Source: Afipia sp.
GTDB lineage: Bacteria > Pseudomonadota > Alphaproteobacteria > Rhizobiales > Xanthobacteraceae
Reading direction: 5' to 3'
Assembly (NCBI GenBank): GCA_017308575.1
Contig: JAFKEQ010000001.1
Span: 124,001-188,000, forward strand
DNA length: 64,000 nucleotides
Made by a program: the position numbers and the translations under genes. Under the pieces are notes generated by a model. That model saw nothing but the letters and a program-made list of their open reading frames with translations. It was not told the origin of the DNA and searched no databases. This document shows positions 45,860 through 57,447 of the stretch, in pieces (the first letter of the stretch is position 1; every line of letters begins with the position of its first letter).

Positions 45860-46192
45860 ATGAAACTACTTACGTTCGCCGCCCTTGTCGCCCTCGCCGT
45901 TGCGCATAGCCCTGTGCGCGCGGAGCAGGCGCTGCCGCCCTCGCCGTTCACCACCACGCTGTCCAATCACACACCGCTGGTGTTCGGCATGAGCGCGGAT
46001 GACGCGGCCATGGCGCTTGGCCAGCCGCTGACCTATGTGAGCGGCAGACGGGGCCATGAGATTTACCTCGTGATCCGCAATGTCGGCGGCAGCCGCTGGT
46101 CGTTCCGTGACGATCCGCTCTATCTGCAATTCCGCGGCGGACGCCTCACCGGCTGGAAGGCCGACTGGAGCCGCAACTGGATGTGGCAATAG
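45860..46192 (+). CDS. Small secreted protein of unknown function
   Basis: Protein of 110 aa with a clear signal peptide (1-22; KLLTFAALVALAVAHSPVRA, cleavage after about 22). The mature part has FGMSADDAAMALGQPLTYVSGRRGHEIYLV and ends RNWMWQ, the layout of small SmpA/BamE-like or lipoprotein-like folds, but I cannot assign a family. No cysteine is placed for lipidation. The start at 45860 has a weak ribosome-binding site; a long frame running further upstream is out of keeping with the antisense atuA gene. Confidence 0.7.
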   Translation: MKLLTFAALVALAVAHSPVRAEQALPPSPFTTTLSNHTPLVFGMSADDAAMALGQPLTYVSGRRGHEIYLVIRNVGGSRWSFRDDPLYLQFRGGRLTGWKADWSRNWMWQ

Positions 46193-46242
46193 CATCCACG
46201 CGGCCATCCTCCCGTTCAAACTCACATGAAAGGAAAGTCCTG

Positions 46243-46914
46243 ATGGGACAGACCGTGACATTGACCGCTTCCGATGGTTTCAAGCTGGGTGGCTATCGCG
46301 CCGATCCCGCCGCCGCGCCGAAAGGCGCGATCGTGGTGATCCAGGAAATCTTCGGCGTGAATTCCCACATCCGCAATGTGTGCGACCGCCTGGCGAAGGA
46401 AGGCTATGTCGCCATCGCGCCCGCGATCTTCGATCGCATCGAACCGGACTTCCAGTCCGGCTATTCGCCCGAGGAAGTAGCGGTGGCGCGCAAATTCGTG
46501 GCGTCGCCGGACTGGCCTGCGATGCTGCGCGACACACAGGCTGCGATCGACGCGGTGAAGGACGTGGGTCCTGTCGGCATCATCGGCTTTTGTCTCGGCG
46601 GCAGCGTCGCCTATGCGGCGGCAAACAAGCTGTCGGGATTAAGCGCCGCCATCGGTTACTACGGCGGCGCCATCGTGCGCTTCGCCGACGACAAGCCGAC
46701 GGCACCGACGCAGCTTCACTTCGGCGAGAAGGACAGCGGCATTCCGCTGAGCGACGTCGAGACCATCAAGGCGAAGCGACCCGAGATCGAAGTGTTCACC
46801 TATCCCGGCGCGCAGCACGGATTCGGCTGCGACGAGCGCGCCAGCTATGACAAGGCAAGCTCGGATCTGGCGTGGCAGCGCAGCCTCGCGTTCTTCGCAG
46901 CGCATTTGAAATAA
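46243..46914 (+). CDS. Dienelactone hydrolase family protein
   Basis: Alpha/beta hydrolase of 223 aa with nucleophile Cys117 in GFCLGG, His192 in GAQHGF and an acid near Asp164, the catalytic triad of dienelactone hydrolases. No aromatic degradation genes surround it, so a different lactone or ester may be the substrate. AAGGAAAG before the ATG at 46243 fixes the start. Confidence 0.9.
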   Translation: MGQTVTLTASDGFKLGGYRADPAAAPKGAIVVIQEIFGVNSHIRNVCDRLAKEGYVAIAPAIFDRIEPDFQSGYSPEEVAVARKFVASPDWPAMLRDTQAAIDAVKDVGPVGIIGFCLGGSVAYAAANKLSGLSAAIGYYGGAIVRFADDKPTAPTQLHFGEKDSGIPLSDVETIKAKRPEIEVFTYPGAQHGFGCDERASYDKASSDLAWQRSLAFFAAHLK

Positions 46915-46921
46915 TGATCTG

Positions 46922-46947
46922 GTCTTCCCGGCGAAGGCCGGGAAGAC
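46922..46947. terminator. Perfect hairpin between convergent genes
   Basis: GTCTTCCCGGC pairs exactly with GCCGGGAAGAC around GAAG. It begins 8 nt after the dienelactone hydrolase stop and lies 19 nt from the stop of the convergent export gene. No T-tract follows, so termination is probable but not certain. Confidence 0.6.
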
Positions 46948-46965
46948 ATGCGGTGAGATCGAACT

Positions 46966-47532
46966 TCAGAACCACCGCTCGGTGACGACAATCGTGTCAC
47001 CCGGCTTGAGGAAGGTGCCGGGCGGCACCACGGCCTGCGCGGCGCCGCCTTCACCCACGCGGGTCAGCTTGATGCTGCTGCGCTCGGCGCGCGGCGTAAA
47101 GCCTCCGGCAATTGCCACCGCCGTTTCCGCCGTCATGTTGGGAACGAACGGATACTGTCCAGGCGCGGTCACTTCGCCGAGAATGAAGAAGGGACGATAG
47201 CTCTCGACCTCCGCGGCCACATAGGGCTCGCGCAGATAGCCCTTCTTCAGCCGCGCGGTGATGGCGGCGGCGAGTTCGGCAGGCGTCAACCCGCGCGCAG
47301 GCACCGCGCCGATCAGCGGCATCGTGATCGCGCCGCTCGCGCCGACCGCATAGGTGTTAGTGAGGCCGTCCTGCCCGTAGACCACGACGCGCAGCTTGTC
47401 GCCGGCATCGAGCCGGTACGGCTCGTTGACCGGCGCATAGCCTGTCGTCACCGGCGCGGTCGTCCGCATGCAGCCGGACACCGCCAGCGCAAACAGGACG
47501 ACGGCAATCAGCGGCAGTCGCGACGCACGCAT
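46966..47532 (-). CDS. Polysaccharide biosynthesis/export lipoprotein (Wza-like, short form)
   Basis: Protein of 188 aa with a lipoprotein signal (LAVSGC, Cys21), a Poly_export domain (YRLDAGDKLRVVVYGQDGLTNTYAV, about 40-115) and a SLBB-like segment (FFILGEVTAPGQYPF, about 115-140). It would sit in the outer membrane as part of a polysaccharide export channel. It is shorter than full Wza and has no kinase or Wzc-like partner next to it. The ribosome-binding site GGAG falls partly inside the terminator hairpin of msrA. Confidence 0.88.
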   Translation of the reverse strand: MRASRLPLIAVVLFALAVSGCMRTTAPVTTGYAPVNEPYRLDAGDKLRVVVYGQDGLTNTYAVGASGAITMPLIGAVPARGLTPAELAAAITARLKKGYLREPYVAAEVESYRPFFILGEVTAPGQYPFVPNMTAETAVAIAGGFTPRAERSSIKLTRVGEGGAAQAVVPPGTFLKPGDTIVVTERWF

Positions 47533-47574
47533 AAAAACGCTCCGGGCCCGCCCTCACATGAGGGACAGGCCCGG
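47533..47574 (-). terminator. Intrinsic terminator of msrA, overlapping the wza-like ribosome-binding site
   Basis: Read on the minus strand, CCGGGCC and CCCTC pair with GAGGG and GGCCCGG around a small loop, followed 4 nt later by TTTTT. The T-tract directly precedes the ATG of the export lipoprotein gene, and two bases of that gene's GGAG are in the stem. Confidence 0.78.
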
Positions 47575-47607
47575 TTTGCGGCATTTATGGTTAATAAAGG
47601 GTAAGCG

Positions 47608-48261
47608 TTAGGCGCTGACGCCCACGCCGATCGGGCACGAGACGCCGGTACCGCCGAGGCCGCAATACCCGCCCGGATTCTTCGCCAGATACTGCTGGTG
47701 ATAGTCCTCTGCGAAATAGAACGGACCAGCCGGCGCGATCTCCGTGGTGATCGAGCCGTAGCGCTTGGCATTGAGCGCCTTGTTGTAGGCGTCCTTCGAA
47801 GCCAGCGCCGCTTTCATCTGCGCATCGCTGGTGGTGTAGATCGCCGAACGATACTGCGTGCCGATGTCATTGCCCTGACGCATGCCCTGGGTTGGATCGT
47901 GGCTTTCCCAGAAGGTCTTGAGCAACGCCTCGTAGGACACCTTCGCCGGATCGAACACCACCAGCACCGCTTCAGTGTGGCCGGTGCGTCCCGAGCAGGT
48001 TTCTTCATAGGTCGGATTAGGCGTCACGCCGCCGGCATAGCCAACCGCCGTGACATAGACCCCGTCCATTTCCCAGAACTTGCGCTCGGCGCCCCAGAAA
48101 CATCCGAGCCCGAAGATCGCGGTTTCCAAACCGGCGGGATAAGGCCCCTTCAGCGTGTGGCCATTGACGAAATGCGTGCGCGCCGTCGGCAGTTCGGCCG
48201 CGCGGCCCGGCAGCGCCTCGGCGGCGCTCGGCAAGTCGAGGGATTTGCGGGAGAAGAACAT
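47608..48261 (-). CDS. msrA: Peptide methionine (S)-S-oxide reductase
   Basis: Repair enzyme of 217 aa that reduces methionine-S-sulfoxide in proteins. The catalytic GCFWGAE holds Cys54, and the C-terminal [12 protein letters not shown] supplies resolving cysteines. [15 protein letters not shown] is also typical. The N-terminal 40 residues are an extension seen in long MsrA forms. AGGAGGAAG precedes the start. The transcript ends at the terminator above. Confidence 0.95.
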   Translation of the reverse strand: MFFSRKSLDLPSAAEALPGRAAELPTARTHFVNGHTLKGPYPAGLETAIFGLGCFWGAERKFWEMDGVYVTAVGYAGGVTPNPTYEETCSGRTGHTEAVLVVFDPAKVSYEALLKTFWESHDPTQGMRQGNDIGTQYRSAIYTTSDAQMKAALASKDAYNKALNAKRYGSITTEIAPAGPFYFAEDYHQQYLAKNPGGYCGLGGTGVSCPIGVGVSA

Positions 48262-48359
48262 GACTTCCTCCTTCAGTTCGCTGCACTCTATATATGTCTC
48301 TACGCAGCAGGCAGCAGGACGTTACATCCAGACCGGACATCATATGTCCGGCAGCGCGC

Positions 48360-48677
48360 CTAGTTCCGCGAATAGCCGATCAGCGGCTTGGACGGCCGGA
48401 ACACCAGCATCATCAGGATGCCCAGAATCCCCATCACCGCCCAGGCCGGCTGGTTGAGCAGCAGCTTCATCACGCTGTTCCAGAGCAGCGGCGAAACGCC
48501 CTCCACCATGGCCTGAAAGGACTGCTGGCTGGCCTGGTTGATGTCGTTCCAAAGCTCGCCCAGCCGGGTGATCCGGAGCGTCTGGTCGGCAATGGTCCGG
48601 GCCCCGTCATAGACCAGCGACAGGAAGCCGATGACCAGCAGAAACAGCCCGATCAGACGAAAAAACCCGCGGATCAT
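48360..48677 (-). CDS. Small membrane protein of unknown function
   Basis: Protein of 105 aa with an N-terminal membrane helix (about 5-25) and a second one (about 76-94), separated by a soluble helix. Often annotated in relatives as a PetM-family or hypothetical membrane protein; the function is not known. Divergent from rpsT. Confidence 0.7.
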   Translation of the reverse strand: MIRGFFRLIGLFLLVIGFLSLVYDGARTIADQTLRITRLGELWNDINQASQQSFQAMVEGVSPLLWNSVMKLLLNQPAWAVMGILGILMMLVFRPSKPLIGYSRN

Positions 48678-48775
48678 CCCTCACCCCTTGTATTTCAGCG
48701 GCTTATGTAGCCGCCTCGCCGGTCCCGGAAGGCCCCCGAACCCGTCTCGAAGCCCCAAAACGGCCCCGGAAAACG

Positions 48776-48804
48776 TTGACGGTCCGGGCCGTTATCCCTA
48801 TAAG
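48776..48804 (+). promoter_or_regulatory. Sigma-70 promoter of rpsT
   Basis: TTGACG, 17-bp spacer, TATAAG: both boxes match five of six consensus bases. Transcription would begin near 48811, giving a leader of about 190 nt before rpsT. This is the clearest housekeeping promoter in the window, fitting a highly expressed ribosomal gene. Confidence 0.8.
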
Positions 48805-48840
48805 AACCCGCAACTGGCGGCGGGCGCAATCCTGCCGCCG

Positions 48841-48889
48841 ATGTTCTTTAAGAGCATGTTCTGCTAGACATGTCCTCAGCTAAGAACAT
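48841..48889 (+). promoter_or_regulatory. Nested inverted repeat in the rpsT leader
   Basis: ATGTTCTT (48841-48848) pairs with AAGAACAT (48882-48889), and inside it CATGT (48855-48859) pairs with ACATG (48868-48872). The transcript can fold into a two-part hairpin between the promoter and the S20 start. It could be an S20-binding or processing structure; no T-tract follows. Confidence 0.5.
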
Positions 48890-48998
48890 TTCAGACAACA
48901 CGATTTTCACCCAGCATCGGCCGAACGGTCGATATCGATCAGCCCGGCGACGCAGGATCGCAGTCGCAGCCTGACCGACCGAGAGAAACCGAGAGACC

Positions 48999-49265
48999 AT
49001 GGCCAACACGACCTCTGCCAAGAAAGCGACGCGCAAGATCGCCCGCCGCACCCTGATCAACAAGTCGCGCCGTACCCAGATGCGCGGATCGGTTCGCCGC
49101 GTCGAGGAAGCGATCAAGAATGGCGATCGCAACGCCGCGCTCGAAGCGATGAAGCTCGCCGAGCCGGACCTGATGCAGGCAGCGCAGCGCAACATCATTC
49201 ACCGCAACAACGCGAGCCGTAAGGTGTCGCGCCTGACGCACCAGATCGCAAAGCTCGCCAAGTAA
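48999..49265 (+). CDS. rpsT: 30S ribosomal protein S20
   Basis: Basic, helical protein of 88 aa ([25 protein letters not shown]). It binds 16S rRNA early in small-subunit assembly. GAGAGA precedes the ATG. The position just upstream of dnaA is typical of Bradyrhizobium/Rhodopseudomonas relatives. Confidence 0.97.
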   Translation: MANTTSAKKATRKIARRTLINKSRRTQMRGSVRRVEEAIKNGDRNAALEAMKLAEPDLMQAAQRNIIHRNNASRKVSRLTHQIAKLAK

Positions 49266-49341
49266 GCCGCGAGTATTGCTCAGGTCATCGCAAGCAAGCG
49301 TCTGATCGAGCGAAGCGTTCCTGAAAAAACCAACTCGCGAA

Positions 49342-49370
49342 AGCCCGGCAAATGCCGGGCTTTTTCTTTT
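49342..49370 (+). terminator. Intrinsic terminator of rpsT
   Basis: AGCCCGGC-AAAT-GCCGGGCT followed by TTTTCTTTT, 77 nt after the stop codon. Confidence 0.9.
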
Positions 49371-50484
49371 GCTCCTGCAAACAGCAGCACGATCATCGCA
49401 CCGGCGACGGCAGCTTCGGGCAAACAGCGCCGGCAAAACCATCGCCGCATGCACGCAAGAACCTGCACCCATGCGAGTTTGAAAAATGCAAGGGCCTCGC
49501 CGCACTCATGCCGATGCGACGCGAAGGGTTACCCTCCTCCGCCGATCACAAAAATCCACGAGTCACGAAGACCTTATCGGCATAGCATCACGCACCAGTT
49601 GGAAAACGCGCTCGCCGCCAGACGAATCTTAAATAATTTATGAAGACTATTCGGGCGCTCCGAAGCTTTGTGACAGTTGTCCGACTTTTCGAATCTCCGC
49701 ACAGATTCAAAACCTTGCTGTTTTGTCATCAAGCGCGCGCGGTTTCACATCGCATGCGAGTCGAATTTCAAGCGCGCGTTCTGGAATCAATTTCATTGCG
49801 AGGCGTGTCCCGTCGTGTATTTCTAATTCTGTCGCGGCGCCCAAGGTTCTTCTGATCAGCGCGATTTGAGTACCTTGGCGGGCATGCAATCAGTTACGGG
49901 TTTGCAAGCTAGCGATGCTTTCCAAGCGATGGTTCGGTCGAACTCACGTGAGTTGTGGGAACGTTGTTCTGTGCGAAGATTTCTCCGGGGCGTGATCGGA
50001 CCTTTCCGATGTTACGCCAAAAGCGAGAGGCCGCAGATGGACCGTTCGTCAGTTCTGGAAAGCCGGGTGAGGAAGTGAGACGGGGCGACTAACGCTGCGT
50101 GAAAGCCGGATCATCTGACCGGGCGACGCGAGCGAAACTTGAACAGTTTTAACGTGATGATGACTTGCCGCGGCATCTCCGCGGCGGGAGGGGTGATTTC
50201 TATGTCCAGCAATCGGAAACGACAAAGCGGCATCGTGGAATTCCTTTTCATCGGCACGATGTCCCTGGACGTATCCGCCGCGTCCTGCGGCCCTCCTCTC
50301 CACGCCAGTCGGCCCTAGCGCCCGGCGCGTTCTCCTTCTCCCGAACCAGCGATGCCAAACGGCGATGAACGCCGAATGGCGAAGCATCGGCGGATGACGG
50401 ACAACGCAACGGCCGCAGGCGGCCAAGTCATGTCGTGGCGATCGTATCGCCGAGCAGAACACAAATCAGAAGATCAGAGCGCAA
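49371..50484. other. Gene-free region upstream of dnaA
   Basis: About 1.1 kb without a convincing gene; the middle (about 49540-50050) is clearly more AT-rich than the genome around it and contains runs such as TTAAATAATTTAT near 49629. Short frames occur on both strands but lack ribosome-binding sites and family resemblance. I found no perfect DnaA box (TTATCCACA) and only weak look-alikes (AATCCACG near 49554, TTGTGGGAA near 49955). It must contain the dnaA promoter and could hold replication-control sequence or a small RNA. Confidence 0.45.
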
Positions 50485-51948
50485 ATGACCATCTCGACAC
50501 AGTCCATCCAGCCGGCCATCGAACTTGCAGACGCGGAGCGCGACCAGTGGGCGCGTTTCAAGGACCGTCTGCGCAGCAACGCGGGTGAAGATGTCTATTC
50601 GAGCTGGTTTGCGCGCATGGATCTGGAGCGCATTCAGGACGACTGCGTCTACATGACGGTGCCGACCAAGTTCCTGAAGAGCTGGATTCAAAGCCACTAT
50701 GTCGATCGCGTGCTGGCCTGCTGGCAGGCCGAAGCCCCCGGCGTCAAGCGCGTGGAGCTGTCGGTGCGCACCGCGATGCGCGTCGCCGCGCCGGCCGTGA
50801 AGGGCCCGCAGGTCGAGCGCCGCCCCGACCTCAGCGCCGCCCGCCCGCCCGCGGAAGTTCGCAACACCGCGACCGCGCCGGTGTCCGCAAGCCATGACGC
50901 GCTCGGCGGCTCGCCGCTCGATCCGCGCCTGACCTTCGCGACCTTCGTGATGGGCCGCTCCAACACCCTCGCCCACGCCGCCGCGCGTCAGGTGGCCGAA
51001 GGCCGCCGCGGCGACAGCGTGATGTTCAATCCGCTTTACATCCACGCCGGTGTGGGCCTCGGCAAAACCCATCTGCTGCAGGCGGTGACCTGGGCCGGCA
51101 ATTCCAACCCCGAGCGCAAGGTGCTGTATCTGACGGCCGAGAAATTCATGTACGGCTTCGTCGCGGCGCTGAAATCGCAGACCGCGCTGGCGTTCAAGGA
51201 AGCGCTCCGCGGCATCGACGTGCTGGTGATCGACGACCTGCAGTTCCTGCAGGGCAAATCCACCCAGTCCGAATTCTGTCACACGCTGAACGCGCTGATC
51301 GACGCCGGCCGTCAGGTGGTGATCGCCGCCGACCGTCCGCCGTCCGACCTCGAAAGCCTCGATGATCGCGTCCGCTCGCGTCTCGCCGGCGGCCTTGTGG
51401 TCGAGATGGGATCGCTCGGCGAAGAACTGCGTCTCGAAATTCTCAAATCGCGCGTCTCCGCCGCGAAAACGCATCACGCCACCTTCGACGTGCCGATGCC
51501 GGTGCTGGACTATCTCGCCAAGACCATCACCCATAATGGCCGCGACCTCGAGGGCGCGATCAACCGCCTGCTGGCCCACTCCAAACTGAACGCCACGCCG
51601 GTCACGCTGGAAATGGCCGAGCGCGAAGTGCGCGATCTGGTGCGCCCGATGGAGCCGAAGCGGGTCAAGATCGAGGAGATCCAGCGTGTGGTCGCCCGGC
51701 AGTACAATGTCAGCCGCTCCGACCTCTTGTCCTCCCGTCGCACGGCGAACGTGGTCCGCCCGCGCCAGGTCGCGATGTATCTCGCCAAGACGCTGACCCT
51801 GCGCTCGCTGCCGGAAATCGGCCGGCGGTTCGGCGGCCGCGACCACACCACCGTGCTTCATGCCGTGCGCAAGATCGAATCCCTAGTGGCCAAGGACCTC
51901 TCGCTGTCCGATGAGGTCGAACTCCTCAAGCGCCAGCTTCAGGAATAA
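50485..51948 (+). CDS. dnaA: Chromosomal replication initiator DnaA
   Basis: ATP-dependent origin-binding protein of 487 aa. Domain I (about 18-95), a variable linker, AAA+ core with Walker A GVGLGKTH (Lys194) and Walker [14 protein letters not shown], and the DNA-binding domain IV with the signature [15 protein letters not shown] (Asp453). All key residues are present. The start at 50485 fits the family. It is followed by dnaN after 230 bp. Confidence 0.97.
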   Translation: MTISTQSIQPAIELADAERDQWARFKDRLRSNAGEDVYSSWFARMDLERIQDDCVYMTVPTKFLKSWIQSHYVDRVLACWQAEAPGVKRVELSVRTAMRVAAPAVKGPQVERRPDLSAARPPAEVRNTATAPVSASHDALGGSPLDPRLTFATFVMGRSNTLAHAAARQVAEGRRGDSVMFNPLYIHAGVGLGKTHLLQAVTWAGNSNPERKVLYLTAEKFMYGFVAALKSQTALAFKEALRGIDVLVIDDLQFLQGKSTQSEFCHTLNALIDAGRQVVIAADRPPSDLESLDDRVRSRLAGGLVVEMGSLGEELRLEILKSRVSAAKTHHATFDVPMPVLDYLAKTITHNGRDLEGAINRLLAHSKLNATPVTLEMAEREVRDLVRPMEPKRVKIEEIQRVVARQYNVSRSDLLSSRRTANVVRPRQVAMYLAKTLTLRSLPEIGRRFGGRDHTTVLHAVRKIESLVAKDLSLSDEVELLKRQLQE

Positions 51949-52178
51949 GCAGCCCGTTCCCGGCGCGGCCTGAGATAACGCTGAGATAACAAAGGTGGAA
52001 AGCGGCCATGAGGCCGCCAGCACCCTTGCGCTCCGCGCGCATTCGCGCCACCTTACGGCCCCCGTGGGGTGCGGCGAAATCTGGTTTTTCCGGCCCGCGG
52101 GTCCAATCGCCGCGGTGCGCTGTCCGGCCGCCCGGCACTTCCAATCACGCTATGGACTTGGGATCAGGCGGAATTGTC

Positions 52179-53297
52179 ATGAAGGTTACCGTCGAGCGCG
52201 CGCAACTCCTGAAATCGCTGAGCCACGTTCACCGCGTGGTCGAACGGCGGAATACGATTCCGATCCTCGGCAACGTGCTGATCCGCGCCGACAAGTCGCG
52301 CCTCAGCCTGAAAGCCACCGACCTCGATCTCGAAGTCACCGAAACGCTCGCCGCCGAAACCGCCACCGGCGGCTCCACCACCGTGCCCGCGCACATGTTC
52401 TATGACATCGTGCGCAAGCTGCCGGACGGCTCGCAGATCGTGCTGGAGGGCGACGGCGACCGCTCCGTGCTGGCAATCCGCGCCGGGCGCTCGCGCTTCA
52501 CGCTGCAGACCCTGCCGGAAAGCGATTTCCCCGATCTCGCCGCCGGCGACATGACCCATTCCTTCACGCTCGGCGCCGCCGACATGAAGCGGCTGATCGA
52601 CCGTACCCAGTTCGCGATCTCGACGGAAGAAACGCGCTACTATCTCAACGGTATCTATCTGCATGCGGCGGGGACCGCCAAGGACGGCACACTGCGCGCG
52701 GTCGCCACCGACGGCCATCGCCTCGCGCAGGTCGATCTGCCGTTGCCCAAGAGCGCCGAAGGCATGCCGGGCGTGATCGTGCCGCGCAAGACCGTGGGCG
52801 AAGTGCAGCGCCTGATCGAGGACACTGAGGCCGAACTCAAGATCGAACTGTCGCAGGGCAAGATCCGTTTCACCATCGGTGACGTGGTGCTGACCTCGAA
52901 GCTGATCGACGGCACGTTCCCGGACTATGGCCGCGTCATTCCGCAGAACAACGACAAGGAACTCGTGATCGACAAGAAGGATTTCGAGGACGCGGTGGAC
53001 CGCGTCTCGACGATTTCCTCCGAGCGCGGCCGCGCGGTGAAGCTGGCGCTGTCCGCCGGGAAGCTGGTGCTATCGGTGACCAACCCGGATTCCGGCAGCG
53101 CGACAGAAGAACTGGAAGTCGAGTACGCGTCCGACCCGCTCGATATCGGCTTCAACTCGCGCTACCTGCTCGACATCGCCGCGCAGATCGAGGGCGAAGT
53201 CGCGGTGCTGCGGCTGGCCGATCCCGGCTCGCCGACGCTGGTGCAGGACAAGGACGCCAAGGGCGCGCTCTACGTCCTGATGCCGATGCGGGTGTAA
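52179..53297 (+). CDS. dnaN: DNA polymerase III beta subunit (sliding clamp)
   Basis: Ring clamp protein of 372 aa in three repeated domains. The N-terminus MKVTVERAQLLKSLSHVHRVVERRNTIPIL is family-typical, so the start is at 52179 although an open frame runs 57 codons further upstream. The C-terminal YVLMPMRV is the conserved end. Confidence 0.97.
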   Translation: MKVTVERAQLLKSLSHVHRVVERRNTIPILGNVLIRADKSRLSLKATDLDLEVTETLAAETATGGSTTVPAHMFYDIVRKLPDGSQIVLEGDGDRSVLAIRAGRSRFTLQTLPESDFPDLAAGDMTHSFTLGAADMKRLIDRTQFAISTEETRYYLNGIYLHAAGTAKDGTLRAVATDGHRLAQVDLPLPKSAEGMPGVIVPRKTVGEVQRLIEDTEAELKIELSQGKIRFTIGDVVLTSKLIDGTFPDYGRVIPQNNDKELVIDKKDFEDAVDRVSTISSERGRAVKLALSAGKLVLSVTNPDSGSATEELEVEYASDPLDIGFNSRYLLDIAAQIEGEVAVLRLADPGSPTLVQDKDAKGALYVLMPMRV

Positions 53298-53330
53298 GCG
53301 CCCGCATTCTGCTGTAGAAGACGGCTCATC

Positions 53331-54470
53331 ATGACCGTCTCCCGCATTCTGCGCCTGTCGCTGACGCATTTCCGCAATTACCGTGCGGCGAGCGTGGAGA
53401 CGCGCGGCGACCTCATCGCGCTGGTCGGCGCCAATGGCGCGGGCAAAACCAACTGTCTGGAAGCGATCTCGTTTCTCTCGCCGGGACGCGGCCTGCGCCG
53501 CGCCACGCTGGACGACGTCGCCGACATTCAGGGCGACGGCTCCTGGGCGATTTCCGCCGAAGTGGAGGGTGCTTACGGGCTCGCCACCCTCGGCACCGGC
53601 ATCGATGCGCCCCGCGCAGATGGAACATCCTCGGCGCGGCGCGTGCGCATCGATCGCGAGCCGGTGACATCCGCCGCAGCGTTCGGCGATCATTTGCGCA
53701 TGGTGTGGCTGACGCCTGCGATGGACAGCCTGTTCATGGGCGCGGCCTCCGAGCGCCGCAGGTTTTTCGACCGCCTCGTGCTGGCCATCGACTCTGAGCA
53801 TTCCAGCCGCGTCTCCGCGCTCGACCGCGCACTGCGCTCGCGCAACCGCCTGCTGGAAGACCGCAATTTCGATGCGCACTGGTGCGACGCCATCGAACGC
53901 GAGACTGCGGAACTCGCCGTCGCCGTTGCCGCCCAGCGCGGCCAGACGTTGCAGCGGCTGAGCGCGAGGCTGGCCACGCGCGGCAGCCAGTCCGCGTTTC
54001 CGTCCGCACTGATCGCCCTCGACGGCTGGATGGAAAACGCGCTGCTCACCGAAACGGCCACCGCCGTCGAGGACCGCTACCGCGACATGCTGCGCGACAG
54101 CCGCGCCAAGGACGCCGCGGCCGGACGCACGCTGAACGGACCGCATCTCACCGACCTTCAGGTAATCTACGCGCCGAAAAACATGCCCGCGCGCGATGCC
54201 TCCACCGGCGAACAGAAGGCGCTGCTGATCGGCCTCGTGCTCGCGCACGCCACTCTCGTGGCAGAGATGACCGGCATCACGCCGCTGCTGCTGCTCGATG
54301 AAATTGTCGCGCATCTCGATCCGGATCGCCGCCGCGCGCTGTTCGATGAACTGGCGAGGCTCGGCGCGCAGGTCTGGATGACCGGCGCGGACCCTGCGGC
54401 CTTTGCCGACATCGGCGCCCATGCGGATGTCTTCAATGTCGACGCCGGGGCCGTGACCCGGCCGAGGTGA
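53331..54470 (+). CDS. recF: DNA replication and repair protein RecF
   Basis: SMC-like ATPase of 379 aa loading RecA at gaps. Walker A GANGAGKTN, signature STGEQKALLIGL and Walker B LLLLDEIVAHLD are all intact, and LSLTHFRNYR at the N-terminus is typical. It starts 33 nt after dnaN and probably shares its transcript. Confidence 0.95.
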   Translation: MTVSRILRLSLTHFRNYRAASVETRGDLIALVGANGAGKTNCLEAISFLSPGRGLRRATLDDVADIQGDGSWAISAEVEGAYGLATLGTGIDAPRADGTSSARRVRIDREPVTSAAAFGDHLRMVWLTPAMDSLFMGAASERRRFFDRLVLAIDSEHSSRVSALDRALRSRNRLLEDRNFDAHWCDAIERETAELAVAVAAQRGQTLQRLSARLATRGSQSAFPSALIALDGWMENALLTETATAVEDRYRDMLRDSRAKDAAAGRTLNGPHLTDLQVIYAPKNMPARDASTGEQKALLIGLVLAHATLVAEMTGITPLLLLDEIVAHLDPDRRRALFDELARLGAQVWMTGADPAAFADIGAHADVFNVDAGAVTRPR

Positions 54471-54493
54471 GATCGCGACAAGGTATCTCCTTC

Positions 54494-54576
54494 GTCATTG
54501 CGAGCGAAGCGAAGCAATCCATTTTTCACGCAACCAAAGGCTGGATTGCTTCGTCGCAAGGGCTCCTCGCAATGAC
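54494..54576. repeat. REP-like palindrome (GTCATTGCGAG family), copy 1
   Basis: Left arm GTCATTGCGAG followed by GAAGCAATCC, and right arm GGATTGCTTC followed by CTCGCAATGAC, form an imperfect hairpin between recF and gyrB. Two more copies lie at 57283 and 63745. The rest of the 343-bp recF-gyrB gap is unremarkable apart from the gyrB promoter it must hold. Confidence 0.88.
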
Positions 54577-54804
54577 GAAAAGAGCCACCCAAAATCCTGT
54601 CTCGAGAGCGCGCCGAATCAGCCTTTTCGACAGCCTCGAAAACGCCGATTCCAAGCCTTGAAAAACAGCCAAAAATGCCCATTTATTCAACAGCTTGGGG
54701 AACATCACTTTGCCCTAGGCGCATTGCTGTTTTCGTGGCACAAATCGGCTTTCAGGGGCGCATTTTCTGCGACCCGATTCGAGCCGCTCGCGCCCAATTT
54801 CTGA

Positions 54805-57255
<2,451 letters not shown>

Positions 57256-57282
57256 CGCCACATCCCGGGTGATACCGGCCTC

Positions 57283-57397
57283 GTCATTGCGAGGAGCATT
57301 TGCGACAAAGCAATCCATGCCGGTAGCCCAAGATGGATTGCTTCGCGGAGCATGTCATCGGGCAGCGCTTTGCGCCGACCCGTTGGCTCGCAATGAC
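57283..57397. repeat. REP-like palindrome (GTCATTGCGAG family), copy 2 with insert
   Basis: Begins GTCATTGCGAGGAGC and ends GGCTCGCAATGAC, with the inner AGCAATCCAT/ATGGATTGCT pair at 57309-57343. Between the inner and outer right arms lies an extra segment of about 35 nt not seen in the other copies. Located between gyrB and the MATE gene. Confidence 0.83.
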
Positions 57398-57447
57398 GAA
57401 TGAAGCCGGTCATCATTTGGCCGGGCGCTTTGTGCTAAGACCGCACC

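Noticed and set aside
49554..49960. Possible DnaA boxes upstream of dnaA
   Set aside because: The best matches have two or more mismatches to TTATCCACA, which is expected by chance in an AT-rich kilobase.
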